64,000 nucleotides of DNA, from NCBI RefSeq assembly GCF_003992675.1, contig NZ_RZMZ01000007.1, positions 372,001-436,000 of the forward strand, written 5' to 3'. Source of the DNA: Flagellimonas marinaquae. GTDB taxonomy: Bacteria; Bacteroidota; Bacteroidia; Flavobacteriales; Flavobacteriaceae. A program made the translations under genes and the position numbers. Positions 34,736 to 43,262 of this stretch are shown piece after piece (within the stretch, counting starts at the first letter, position 1; every line of letters starts with the position of its first letter). The notes beneath the pieces were generated by a model. The model did not search any database. It was given only the letters and a program-made list of their open reading frames with translations, and had not been told where the DNA came from.

Positions 34736-35449
34736 CTAAACTTTTTTGATTTCATCATCATGCAATAACTCCTCATTCTGAAGTCGCAAGAACACTTGGG
34801 CCGTGGTCACTACGTCCAATTCGCAATAATTAATGATTCGGTCAATGTCCTTTTCCTTATAGAACACATCCTTTACCATACTGCCATCCATATCTTCTTT
34901 AGGGGATGGAATCCCGAGCACATAAGCGAGCAATTTTAAAGAAGTATAGTGTTTGTAGTCGCCAAACTTCCAAAGCTCCATGGTGTCCAGATGGGGAACT
35001 TCCCACGGTTTTTTTCCGAACAGGTCGAGTTTGTAGGGAAGATTGATACCTTGTATCACCATTCTACGGGCGATATAGGGGAAATCGAACTCTTTGCCAT
35101 TGTGTGCGCATAAGAGGTGCTTGGTGTGGCTAAAATGGTCTTGCAGTAGCTGCTTGAACTGTTTAAGAATTTCAATTTCATCGCCGTGAAAGGAGGTGAC
35201 CCTAAAATTTCGATTTTCTCCCTTGTGCACAAAATAGCCCACGGAGATACAAACAATTTTACCGAATTCGGCCCAAATGCCCGCCCGTTCGTAAAATTCT
35301 TCGGGTGTGTATTCGTCCTTGCGTTGGTACTGTGTTTTCTGTGCCCACAAAAGTTGGGCAGTTTCCTCCAAATCAGTGAAATTTGGGTGTTGTGGTACGG
35401 TCTCGATATCCAAAAAGAGGATATGCTCCAGGTTAAGTTTATAAAGCAT
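34736..35449 (-). CDS. DEDDy 3'-5' exonuclease (PolB-like)
   Basis: This 237-residue RNase H-fold nuclease has all the acidic residues: Asp14 and Glu16 in FLDIETV, the Asp in HNGKEFDFPYI and the last Asp in YCELDVV (a YxxxD motif, so DEDDy type). It resembles the predicted 3'-5' exonuclease domain of family B polymerases, without a polymerase domain. It probably trims DNA or RNA ends. It ends the ogt-linked minus-strand group (CNNM-ogt-exonuclease), 9 bp from ogt. Confidence 0.9.
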   Translation of the reverse strand: MLYKLNLEHILFLDIETVPQHPNFTDLEETAQLLWAQKTQYQRKDEYTPEEFYERAGIWAEFGKIVCISVGYFVHKGENRNFRVTSFHGDEIEILKQFKQLLQDHFSHTKHLLCAHNGKEFDFPYIARRMVIQGINLPYKLDLFGKKPWEVPHLDTMELWKFGDYKHYTSLKLLAYVLGIPSPKEDMDGSMVKDVFYKEKDIDRIINYCELDVVTTAQVFLRLQNEELLHDDEIKKV

Positions 35450-35458
35450 GGCAATACA

Positions 35459-35929
35459 TTAAAAAAGAGTCGTCTGCTTTGCAGGACTCTCGTGTTCCAA
35501 TAACCATTTTTTTCTATGCAGTCCGCCTGCATATCCTGTGAGGTTTCCGTTGGTTCCGATTACACGGTGACAGGGAACCACAATCCAAAGTGGATTTTTG
35601 CCATTGGCCGAGGCTACTGCACGAATGGCCTTTGCGTCACCGAGTTGTTTGGAAAGTTCCAAATAAGAAATGGTTTTTCCAAAGGGAATTTGCAAAAGGG
35701 CTTCCCAAACCTTTTTTTGAAAATCTGTTCCCGAAGGATTGAGTTGAAGATCGAATACCGTTCGGTTTCCGTCAAAATATTCTTGAAGTTGCTCAACGGC
35801 ATCCTTTAAAACCGTTGGAATTGTACCTTTTGGTTTTTTACTCTCCAATACGGTAATCGAAGCCAGCCCATTTTCATCGCCCAATAGCTCTACCGTTCCG
35901 ATAGGTGTCTGTACGTAAGCATGTTCCAT
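35459..35929 (-). CDS. ogt: methylated-DNA--[protein]-cysteine S-methyltransferase
   Basis: This 156-residue DNA repair protein has the active-site PCHRV at 119-123 (Cys120) and the downstream NGNLTGYAGGLHRKKWLL block. It transfers the O6-alkyl group of guanine to Cys120 irreversibly. The length fits the Ogt form, without an Ada domain. Its ATG overlaps the stop of the CNNM gene as TAATG, so the two are coupled. Confidence 0.95.
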   Translation of the reverse strand: MEHAYVQTPIGTVELLGDENGLASITVLESKKPKGTIPTVLKDAVEQLQEYFDGNRTVFDLQLNPSGTDFQKKVWEALLQIPFGKTISYLELSKQLGDAKAIRAVASANGKNPLWIVVPCHRVIGTNGNLTGYAGGLHRKKWLLEHESPAKQTTLF

Positions 35930-37050
35930 TAGTCTACTTCATCTTCATCTTCAATAATTCCCAATCGCTTGGCTCGGGCATGCCAGTTCTTTCGAGCCAG
36001 CTTTTGGAGGTCTTCCACGTTGTCGCTTTCATCCATTATCTCAAATCCGAGCAGGGTCTCTATCACATCTTCCATGGTCACTAAACCGCTCACCGAGCCA
36101 TACTCATCCACCACCAAAGAAATATGTTCGCGTTTTTGTACAAATTTTTTGAAAAGGTCGTTGATGGACTTGCTTCGGTTGGTCACCAACAATTCCCTGC
36201 GGATGGTGGCCAAGGTTTCGTTCCCCTTTTTGTTTACGATGGCTTCCAACAATTCATCCTTAAGAAAGAAACCGGTAATGTTGTCCATCCGATCTTTGTA
36301 CAGGGGTATGCGGGAAAACCGTAGGGGTCTATTTTTCTCAAAAAACTCCTTGATGGGCATATCCTCGGACGCTACTTTCATCACGGTACGCGGAGTCATG
36401 ACGTCGCGTGCCAAGATTTCATCGAAGTAGAGCAGGTTTTTAATCATCTTGGACTCTGATTCCTTAAAAACTCCCTCCTCGTGAGCGATTTCCGTCATAG
36501 CGCTAAAATCCTCACGGCTCAGCACGCTGCCGTGCCCGCCTTTGGCACCAACAAGTTTGGTAAATAGTTGCAATACCCACAGTAACCCTGTCCATTTTAA
36601 GACGAATACCATAATGTTCAACGACTTGCTGGTAAAGTTGGCCAGTTGCTTCCAAAAAGTCGCTCCAATGGTCTTTGGAATGATCTCTGAGGCCACTAGA
36701 ATTAAAATGGTCATCAGGGTGGAGACAATTCCGACCATCAAATCTTCCGTAAATGCAAAACCAAAAAGTGTGCGTTCTGTTGTTCCGTAGATTTCCGCAT
36801 AGGCTACCTTGGCCTGTACCCCTACCAAAATGGCTCCCACGGTGTGGGCGATGGTGTTCAAGGTCAATATGGCGATAAGCGGTTTGTCCACATCTTTTTT
36901 AAGGGATTCCAATGTGGCTGCGTAATATTTCCCTTCTTGCTTCTTCAGATTGATAAAGGTTGGTGTGACACTGAGCAATACCGCCTCCAAAATGGAGCAT
37001 AAAAAGGAAAAGAAGATGGAAATGAGGGCGTAAAAAATGAGTAGTCCCAT
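35929..37050 (-). CDS. CNNM/CorC-type membrane protein with CBS pair
   Basis: This 373-residue protein has four hydrophobic segments in the CNNM (DUF21) domain (about 1-170). A CBS pair follows (about 200-330; DVMTPRTVMKVASED, HISLVVDEYGSVSGLVTMEDV), then a short acidic tail. The HlyC/CorC family is linked to magnesium or cobalt efflux. The usual C-terminal CorC_HlyC domain is missing or short here. The ATG at 37050 is chosen because it begins the first helix (MGLLIFYALIS); a longer frame would overlap the upstream stop. Confidence 0.9.
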   Translation of the reverse strand: MGLLIFYALISIFFSFLCSILEAVLLSVTPTFINLKKQEGKYYAATLESLKKDVDKPLIAILTLNTIAHTVGAILVGVQAKVAYAEIYGTTERTLFGFAFTEDLMVGIVSTLMTILILVASEIIPKTIGATFWKQLANFTSKSLNIMVFVLKWTGLLWVLQLFTKLVGAKGGHGSVLSREDFSAMTEIAHEEGVFKESESKMIKNLLYFDEILARDVMTPRTVMKVASEDMPIKEFFEKNRPLRFSRIPLYKDRMDNITGFFLKDELLEAIVNKKGNETLATIRRELLVTNRSKSINDLFKKFVQKREHISLVVDEYGSVSGLVTMEDVIETLLGFEIMDESDNVEDLQKLARKNWHARAKRLGIIEDEDEVD

Positions 37051-37090
37051 AGGATGGCCGAATCTTTTGTACCAAGATAGGGAATAGGAA

Positions 37091-38398
37091 TCAATTTTGA
37101 ATGGGTAATGCCATAGCTTTGTAAAAAACATCCTGAAGCGCGGTTCGGATGTTCAGTTCATATAATTGACGATGGCTACGGGACGGATAAACGCGGTTGG
37201 ATAGAAAAATAAAGGTCAGCCTGTTTTCAGGGTCGGCCCAGACGAAAGTTCCCGTAAATCCGGAATGTCCAAAACTTTTAGGGCTGGCCAAGGGGGAGGG
37301 GTAGGCTTCGCTAAGCGGGAGTTCCGAATTGTTCAGCAGCGGCTTGTCGAATCCCAAGCCACGTCGGTTTTCGTTTTCGGGATATTGTACTTCGGTAAAT
37401 TCTTTTACGGTTTCGGCTGAAATCAATTGTTGGCCATCAACTATGCCGTAATTCTGATAAAACAGCATCAACTTGGCGAGGTCGTCCGCTGTTCCAAATA
37501 GACCGGCATTACCGGAAACACCGCCCTTAAGCGATGCATTTTCATCGTGTACCCAACCTTGCACCACCGTTTTTCGAAACAAGGTGTCCATTTCGGTAGG
37601 TACAATGGCGTTTCCATAATAACTTTCCTTTGGAAGGTATCCCAACGTATGGCAACCTAAAGGTTGATAGAAGTTTTTATCCAAATAGGTCTGGTAGTCG
37701 GTTCCCGTAAGTTGTTCAATCAATTGGGGAAAAATCAAGAACGTAAGTCCCGAATACACATATTTCTTTTCGTCCGAGACCTTGGAGCGATTGATGATTC
37801 GGTTCATCTTTCGTTCAAAACGGGGGTTGATGTAAAGTCCATCGTACACTTGCCCTGTAAAACGGTTGTTGTATGACGCACGTAGAAAACGCTTTTTGAG
37901 GGTACCATTCTTCCGTAGCACTTTTTGCAAAAACACGATGTAGGGCACCAATCCTGCTTGATGCGCCAAAATTTCCCGAAGGGTGAGGTCTTTTTTGTCT
38001 TTTCGGTGTCGCCAAGGCTTCCAATATGTGCTGAAGGGTTGGTCCAAATCGAGCTTTCCCTCGTCCACCAATTTCATTAAGGCCGGCAAGGCCCCAGAAA
38101 TTTTAGTGACCGAGGCCAAATCGTACAGATTGTTCAAAGCCACGGGTTGAATGCTATCGTAGGTATGGAAACCATAGGCTTTGTGGAAAATAATGGTATC
38201 GTTCTTGGCCACCAAGAGCTGTGCCCCGGGAAAAGCCAAGCTATCGATGCCCATTTCCATGATGGAATCCACCTTGTGGTGGATGAAAGCCTCATCGAAC
38301 CCTAAGTGGGATGGCAAGGCATGGATAAGCTCGCGTTGGGCAAAAGCATGGGGCATCACTAAAGTGATGAAAAGGAACGAAACCACCAGTTTTTTCAT
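37091..38398 (-). CDS. exported serine hydrolase, class C beta-lactamase fold
   Basis: This 435-residue exported protein has a signal peptide (1-20, ending AFA-QRE) and the beta-lactamase/transpeptidase-like fold. The SxxK motif is SVTK (about 97-100), a Tyr-Ser motif is YSGL, and the third motif is GHSG near the C-terminus. Such proteins are esterases or D-Ala-D-Ala carboxypeptidases; clinical-type beta-lactamase activity cannot be assumed. It is upstream of the CNNM-ogt genes with a 40-bp gap. Confidence 0.88.
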   Translation of the reverse strand: MKKLVVSFLFITLVMPHAFAQRELIHALPSHLGFDEAFIHHKVDSIMEMGIDSLAFPGAQLLVAKNDTIIFHKAYGFHTYDSIQPVALNNLYDLASVTKISGALPALMKLVDEGKLDLDQPFSTYWKPWRHRKDKKDLTLREILAHQAGLVPYIVFLQKVLRKNGTLKKRFLRASYNNRFTGQVYDGLYINPRFERKMNRIINRSKVSDEKKYVYSGLTFLIFPQLIEQLTGTDYQTYLDKNFYQPLGCHTLGYLPKESYYGNAIVPTEMDTLFRKTVVQGWVHDENASLKGGVSGNAGLFGTADDLAKLMLFYQNYGIVDGQQLISAETVKEFTEVQYPENENRRGLGFDKPLLNNSELPLSEAYPSPLASPKSFGHSGFTGTFVWADPENRLTFIFLSNRVYPSRSHRQLYELNIRTALQDVFYKAMALPIQN

Positions 38399-38439
38399 AT
38401 GGTCGAGGTTTAACCCAAAGTTCGGATAAAATCCTTCGC

Positions 38440-38485
38440 AACCCTTCGACTGCCTGCCTGCCGCAGGCGGGCGCTCAGGGCGACG
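38440..38485. repeat. dispersed palindromic repeat with nested GC-rich insert
   Basis: The halves CCTTCGACT and GCTCAGGGCGACG are separated by 21 bases (38452-38472) that form the GC-rich palindrome CTGCC/GGCGGG. It is located between the convergent-orientation ends of the serine hydrolase promoter side and the hemB stop. Confidence 0.8.
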
Positions 38486-38493
38486 AAAAAGAA

Positions 38494-39483
38494 TTAACTT
38501 ATTAAGGTTACTACATCTTTAGCAAAATACGAAGCGATTATATCGGCACCAGCCCTTTTGATGGCCGTGAGCTGTTCCAGCATTACGGCATCATGGTCCA
38601 ACCAACCTTTTTCGGCAGCGGCTTTTACCATGGCGTACTCCCCGGAAACTTGGTAAACGGCAACGGGGACTTCGACCTCATTTTTGATTTCCCGAACAAT
38701 GTCCAAATAGCACAAACCCGGCTTCACCATTACGATATCTGCACCTTCATCAATATCCATTTGAGTTTCCTTAATGGCTTCATACCGATTGGCATAATCC
38801 ATTTGATAGGTTTTCTTGTCCTTGGGCACATTGGCAATGTCCACTGGTGCGGAATCCAATGCATCCCGGAACGGGCCATAAAAGGCACTGGCATATTTTG
38901 CAGAATAGGCCATAATGCCCGTATTGATGAACCCTTCATCTTCCAAGGCTTCGCGAATGGTCAAGATTCTTCCATCCATCATATCGCTGGGAGCCACAAA
39001 ATCCGCCCCTGCTTGGGCGTGGGACACGCTCATTTCGGCCAGAACTTCGGCGGTTTCATCATTCAGGATTTTTCCCTCTGCCACGATACCGTCATGACCG
39101 TAGGATGAAAAGGGGTCAAGGGCAATATCTGTCATCACCAACATTTGAGGGCAGGCATTTTTCACTGTTTTTATGGCGCGCTGCATCAAACCATTGGGGT
39201 TAAGGGCCTCTGTTCCTTTGTTGTCCTTCAGTTTATCGTCCACTTTCACGAAAAGAAGCACGGAACACAATCCCATTTTCCAAAGTTCCTTTACTTCCTT
39301 CTCCAAATGGTCCAAGCTCAACCTAAAATAGTTGGGCATAGATGGAATTTCTTCCCGGATTCCCTTTCCTTCGGTCACAAAGAGCGGCACTAAAAAGTCA
39401 TCAGGCGTCAAAGTGGTTTCCCGCACCAGCCTGCGGATGGATTCAGAGGCACGGAGTCTTCTATTTCGTATAAGTGGGTACAT
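38494..39483 (-). CDS. hemB: porphobilinogen synthase (Mg-type)
   Basis: This 329-residue enzyme condenses two 5-aminolevulinate molecules to porphobilinogen. The active-site lysines lie in MAYSAKYASAFYGP and MVKPGLCYLD. At the metal site (residues 119-132) the sequence is DIALDPFSSYGHDG. Ala and Asp replace the Cys residues of zinc enzymes, so a magnesium-dependent, zinc-free form is predicted. It is last in the minus-strand heme operon. The second heptamer-flanked four-helix-bundle gene is inserted immediately upstream, with array units reaching to within 3 bp of the hemB start codon. Confidence 0.97.
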   Translation of the reverse strand: MYPLIRNRRLRASESIRRLVRETTLTPDDFLVPLFVTEGKGIREEIPSMPNYFRLSLDHLEKEVKELWKMGLCSVLLFVKVDDKLKDNKGTEALNPNGLMQRAIKTVKNACPQMLVMTDIALDPFSSYGHDGIVAEGKILNDETAEVLAEMSVSHAQAGADFVAPSDMMDGRILTIREALEDEGFINTGIMAYSAKYASAFYGPFRDALDSAPVDIANVPKDKKTYQMDYANRYEAIKETQMDIDEGADIVMVKPGLCYLDIVREIKNEVEVPVAVYQVSGEYAMVKAAAEKGWLDHDAVMLEQLTAIKRAGADIIASYFAKDVVTLIS

Positions 39484-39485
39484 AA

Positions 39486-39534
39486 TTTAGTTTTAAGCTA
39501 TAAGCCTTAAGCTTCAAGCTGTTTCGTTTAAGTT
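39486..39534 (+). repeat. left heptamer array of the heme-operon cassette
   Basis: Seven units in one 7-bp register: TTTAGTT (39486), TTAAGCT, ATAAGCC, TTAAGCT, TCAAGCT, GTTTCGT, TTAAGTT (39528-39534). The consensus is NNAAGCT. The last unit contains the stop codon of the four-helix-bundle gene (minus strand); the first touches the hemB start region. Confidence 0.8.
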
Positions 39535-39893
39535 TTTAGTGATTCTTTAATGGTGTTGATCAATGCTGCCAGCATTTTCTTGATTTCGTCTATTTCAGAA
39601 ATAATATTTCTGGATGTTTCTGATTCAATATATCCCAATTCTGAAGCCAATAGCAAAAGATAATCCAATTCGTGGGCCGAACCTGAAGCAATATAGAGAA
39701 ACCGAATAAATTCCTTTTGGGTCTCCCTTCCACAACCTTCAGCAATGTTTGTTGGAATAGAAACGGAAGCTCTGTTCATTTGGGAGGTTAAATTATACTG
39801 CTCTGATTTTGGAAAATCATAGGTCAACCCATATACTTTTAACACCAGTTGATGTGATTTTTCCCAAACCTTATAATTTTTATAGTTACCCAT
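39528..39893 (-). CDS. four-helix-bundle protein (S23/IVP family), inserted in the heme operon
   Basis: This 121-residue helical protein has the strong family signature RASVSIPTNIAEGCGRETQ (residues 41-59), followed by FLYIASGSAHELDYLLLLA. It represents a different subfamily from the copy in the atp operon: only the SIxxNxxE core is clearly shared. It starts MGN (ATGGGT), directly against the right-hand heptamer array, and its stop codon lies in the left one. It is co-oriented with hemB and phzF and separates them. The family's molecular function is not established. Confidence 0.92.
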   Translation of the reverse strand: MGNYKNYKVWEKSHQLVLKVYGLTYDFPKSEQYNLTSQMNRASVSIPTNIAEGCGRETQKEFIRFLYIASGSAHELDYLLLLASELGYIESETSRNIISEIDEIKKMLAALINTIKESLKT

Positions 39894-39928
39894 AGCTTAG
39901 CGCTTATTGCTTCGAACTGAGAGCTGTT
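39894..39928 (-). repeat. right heptamer array of the heme-operon cassette
   Basis: Five units AGCTTAG, CGCTTAT, TGCTTCG, AACTGAG and AGCTGTT are in register. They are the inverted form of NNAAGCT. The array begins at the base next to the start codon (39891-39893) and ends 3 bp before the phzF stop codon. Confidence 0.78.
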
Positions 39929-39931
39929 TTT

Positions 39932-40720
39932 TTAGATGTCTATTTCCCCGGTCAAATAAAGTACGGCTTTGCCTGATATTTTTACCCGGTCGCCCAAATA
40001 TTCACAGACCAAATCGCCTCCCCTTTTGGAAAGTTGCTTGGCCGTCATTTTGGTATTTTGAAGAACTTCAGTCCAATACGGGACCAAAGAGGTATGGGCC
40101 GAACCGGTTACTGGGTCTTCGGGAACACCGCAGGCCGGGGCAAAAAAGCGGGAAACAAAGTCCACTTCGTCCCCTGGTGCCGTCACAATAACTCCCCGAA
40201 CATCCAATTGCGCCAACAAATGATGGTTGGGTTTCAAAGCTTCTATCTCTTTTTGGGAACGATAGACCATCAAGTAGTCGGTTTTGCCTTTTAAGGTTTT
40301 TATTGGACTGTGTCCAATAGCAGTATCCAACTCGTCAATATTTTGAATGGCAATCAGGTGGTCCGTTGGGAAATCCAAGGTAAGCCAACCATTATCGGCC
40401 TTACTAACGGTTAGGTTGCCGCTGCGAGGCGAATAAAACTGAATGGTATCTTCTTCGAATTCGTAAAAGTGAAACAGCACAAAGGCAGTGGCCAAGGTGG
40501 CATGACCGCAAAGATCCACCTCCACTTCTGGGGTAAACCAACGTAGCTCGTACTGCTCATCTTTTTTGACTGCGAAAGCAGTTTCTGCCAGATTATTCTC
40601 CTGGGCTATCTTTTGCATCATCTCTGGGCTCAACCACGAATTCAGGATGCAGACGGCGGCCGGGTTACCGCCAAAAGTCCGATTGGTAAAGGCATCGATT
40701 TGATATATTTTCTGTCTCAT
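39932..40720 (-). CDS. PhzF family isomerase
   Basis: This 262-residue protein of the diaminopimelate epimerase-like fold has the PhzF signature: NRTFGGNPAAVC (about 13-24), the catalytic Glu in ENNLAETAFAV, the DLCGHATLATA block and a C-terminal GVPEDPVTGSAHT block. PhzF enzymes isomerise various substrates; phenazine synthesis is not implied. It is within the heme gene run but has no known part in heme synthesis. Confidence 0.92.
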   Translation of the reverse strand: MRQKIYQIDAFTNRTFGGNPAAVCILNSWLSPEMMQKIAQENNLAETAFAVKKDEQYELRWFTPEVEVDLCGHATLATAFVLFHFYEFEEDTIQFYSPRSGNLTVSKADNGWLTLDFPTDHLIAIQNIDELDTAIGHSPIKTLKGKTDYLMVYRSQKEIEALKPNHHLLAQLDVRGVIVTAPGDEVDFVSRFFAPACGVPEDPVTGSAHTSLVPYWTEVLQNTKMTAKQLSKRGGDLVCEYLGDRVKISGKAVLYLTGEIDI

Positions 40721-40748
40721 AAGCTAGGTTTGCTATCAAAACTACGGA

Positions 40749-41651
40749 TTAAACCCAATTTTTCGGCTCTTTTAGCACTTCTATCAGTTTGGCCTCCTCA
40801 CTTCCTTTCTCCGGATGATGGTCGTATCTCCACTGTACGTGCGGTGGTAAACTCATCAAAATACTTTCGATACGGCCATTGGTTTTAAGCCCAAAGAGGG
40901 TGCCTTTGTCGTGCACCAAATTGAATTCCACATAGCGACCACGACGAATTTCTTGCCAGTCCCGTTGCTCTTTTGAGTAGGGAAGGTCTTTTCTTCTTTC
41001 AACAATAGGTGCGTAGGCATCCAAAAAACTATCTCCGACCTCGGTAACAAAATTGTACCAATCTTCCATGCTGGTCGTATCGGTAGCCTTGCAGTAATCG
41101 AAAAATAATCCGCCAACCCCACGGGCTTCATTTCGATGAGCATTCCAAAAATATTCGTCACATTTCTTTTTATAGGTAGGGTAAAATTCTGGATGATGCG
41201 CATCGCACGCTTTTTTACAAGTAGCGTGAAAATGAACGGCATCCTCATCGAACAAATAGTATGGGGTGAGGTCCTGCCCGCCACCAAACCATTGATCTAC
41301 GATGTTCCCATCCTTGTCATACATCTCAAAATACCGCCAGTTGGCATGTACGGTGGGAACCATTGGACTTTTAGGGTGAATTACCAAACTAAGGCCACAA
41401 GCAAAGAAATCCACGTCTTCCACACCAAAGTAATTTTGCATGCTTTTGGGCAGCGGTCCGTGTACTTTAGAAATGTTGACACCACCTTTTTCAATAACAG
41501 TACCGTTTTCAATCACACGGGTTCTGCCCCCTCCACCTTCTTCACGCTCCCAAAAATCCTGTTGAAATTTGGCCGTTCCGTCCAGTTCTTCCAATTTGGA
41601 GGTAATGCTATCTTGTAATTGTTGAATGTATTCGTAAAATTTATCTTTCAT
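40749..41651 (-). CDS. hemF: oxygen-dependent coproporphyrinogen III oxidase
   Basis: This 300-residue enzyme oxidatively decarboxylates coproporphyrinogen III to protoporphyrinogen IX using O2. Conserved blocks include FFACGLSLVIHPKSPMVPTVH, WFGGGQDLTPYYL, EARGVGGLFFDY and GRYVEFNLVHDKGTLFGL (each cited in part). Use of HemF signals aerobic heme synthesis. Its ATG overlaps the stop of the upstream DUF6973-like gene as ATGA. Confidence 0.97.
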   Translation of the reverse strand: MKDKFYEYIQQLQDSITSKLEELDGTAKFQQDFWEREEGGGGRTRVIENGTVIEKGGVNISKVHGPLPKSMQNYFGVEDVDFFACGLSLVIHPKSPMVPTVHANWRYFEMYDKDGNIVDQWFGGGQDLTPYYLFDEDAVHFHATCKKACDAHHPEFYPTYKKKCDEYFWNAHRNEARGVGGLFFDYCKATDTTSMEDWYNFVTEVGDSFLDAYAPIVERRKDLPYSKEQRDWQEIRRGRYVEFNLVHDKGTLFGLKTNGRIESILMSLPPHVQWRYDHHPEKGSEEAKLIEVLKEPKNWV

Positions 41652-42139
41652 TGTTCCAAAATATGTACCATTCGGTTTTTGTATTCAGAAAGTATTGTTT
41701 TTGAATCAATTTTAATAGATTCTGAGGTCATTTGCTTCATGAATGCTACAATTTCCTGCTCTGATTTTTGCCCCTGCTCGGCAAAAACCAAACGACCGAC
41801 CTCATTATTGTGCAAATCCATGGTCCTAGGTAAGGGTTGGTTTGGAAATGAATCTTCGTGCCAATCGGTGACTTTTTTGGCCCAAGCTAAAACGGTCTTT
41901 TCGTTTTTGTGCCAATTGAAGCACCTTTTCGCAATCAAATAATTCCAAAAAGCATGTCTAAACGCGTTCGCCGGACCATTTTTATGATGCAGTTTCCCAT
42001 AATTTTGGGTAGAGATGGCGATGCAATCTTTGGTAGCCTTTATGGTGGGCAGCACCAAATGGGGTCGGCTTAACCCAATACATATAACTTTTAGTATATT
42101 TTTGAAATCAACCCGTTTTAGTGCTGCGAAAAGGTTCAC
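41648..42139 (-). CDS. DUF6973-like hypothetical protein in the heme operon
   Basis: This 163-residue protein has the block [19 protein letters not shown] (about 53-71) and a later WHEDSF...[10 protein letters not shown] block. The conserved His, Asn and Glu could bind a metal. The start is GTG at 42139 and overlaps the hemE stop (GTGA), and its own stop overlaps the hemF start (ATGA). It is therefore locked between two heme genes by translational coupling. Family name is from memory; the function is unknown. A role in porphyrin handling is a context guess. Confidence 0.75.
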   Translation of the reverse strand: MNLFAALKRVDFKNILKVICIGLSRPHLVLPTIKATKDCIAISTQNYGKLHHKNGPANAFRHAFWNYLIAKRCFNWHKNEKTVLAWAKKVTDWHEDSFPNQPLPRTMDLHNNEVGRLVFAEQGQKSEQEIVAFMKQMTSESIKIDSKTILSEYKNRMVHILEQ

Positions 42140-43161
42140 CCTTTGAATTCTTTTACGGCATCAATAAACGCCTTTGCATTTTCTACGGGAATGGTGGGCA
42201 ATATGCCATGGCCCAAGTTTACAATATACTTGTCCTTTCCAAAATCACGTATCATTTGTGTGACCATTTCCTTAATCTTCTCGGGGGGTGAAAGCAAACG
42301 GGCGGGATCAAAATTGCCTTGGAGGGTTATATTTCCGCCTGTCAAATACCTTGCGTTTTGTGCGGAACACGTCCAATCCACTCCAACAGCAGAAGCCCCG
42401 GAGTTCGCCATATCTTTCAAAGCAAACCAGCATCCTTTGCCAAAAACGATGACTGGCGCTTCGTCTTTTAACGCATCGACAATTTGCTGAATATATTTCC
42501 AAGAAAATTCTTGGTAGTCCTGTGGTGATAGCATCCCTCCCCAGGAATCAAAAACCTGCACAGCATTTACCCCGGCCTTTACCTTGGCTTTAAGGTACGC
42601 AATGGTGGTGTCGGTGATTTTTTGAAGCAGTTCATGGGCTGCCTGAGGTTGGGTAAAGCAGAAACCTCGAGCTTTATCGAAACTTTTGCTGCCCTGTCCC
42701 TCTAAGCAATAGCAAAGAATGGTCCACGGAGAGCCTGCAAATCCTATTAAGGGCACTTCGTTGTTCAACTTTTCCTTGGTCATGGCAATCGCATCCATCA
42801 CATATCCCAGCGAATCTTGAATATCGGGCACGATGACACGGTCCACGTCGGCTTGCGAACGGACAGGGTTGGGCAGATAAGGTCCAAAATTAGGTTTCAT
42901 CTGCACCTCAATGTCCATAGCCTGTGGAATCACCAAAATATCGCTGAACAGAATGGCTGCGTCCATACCGTAGCGGCGTATGGGCTGAACGGTAATTTCG
43001 GATGCCAATTCAGGGGTTTGGCAACGGGTGAAGAAATCGTATTTTTTTCGGAGTTCCATAAATTCGGGCAAATAGCGCCCCGCCTGTCGCATCATCCATA
43101 CGGGTGGACGTTGAACGGTTTCGCCTTTTAATGCTTTTAGGAACAAGTCGTTTTTGATCAT
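42136..43161 (-). CDS. hemE: uroporphyrinogen decarboxylase
   Basis: This 341-residue enzyme removes four carboxylates from uroporphyrinogen III. The N-terminal signature [15 protein letters not shown] (about 19-33) with the active-site Arg, [11 protein letters not shown] with its Asp, and the C-terminal [15 protein letters not shown] are all present. It is separated from hemD by 84 bp occupied by a dispersed palindromic repeat, and coupled to the next gene by a GTGA overlap. Confidence 0.97.
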   Translation of the reverse strand: MIKNDLFLKALKGETVQRPPVWMMRQAGRYLPEFMELRKKYDFFTRCQTPELASEITVQPIRRYGMDAAILFSDILVIPQAMDIEVQMKPNFGPYLPNPVRSQADVDRVIVPDIQDSLGYVMDAIAMTKEKLNNEVPLIGFAGSPWTILCYCLEGQGSKSFDKARGFCFTQPQAAHELLQKITDTTIAYLKAKVKAGVNAVQVFDSWGGMLSPQDYQEFSWKYIQQIVDALKDEAPVIVFGKGCWFALKDMANSGASAVGVDWTCSAQNARYLTGGNITLQGNFDPARLLSPPEKIKEMVTQMIRDFGKDKYIVNLGHGILPTIPVENAKAFIDAVKEFKG

Positions 43162-43170
43162 AAATGTTAA

Positions 43171-43262
43171 TTTGTCATTCCTGTGCAGACAGGAATCTTT
43201 AATATTCTATTTGGTTTCCGCGTCATACTTCGACTACCCTCAGTATCAAGTGCGAAATGACA
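43171..43262. repeat. dispersed palindromic repeat between hemD and hemE
   Basis: It contains TCATTCCTGTGCAGACAGGAA (hairpin CCTGT/ACAGG) and the family core TTTCCGCGTCATACTTCGAC...CTCAG...GCGAAATGACA. The last part runs into the 3' end of hemD and codes its final residues (SFRT) and stop codon. Confidence 0.75.
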
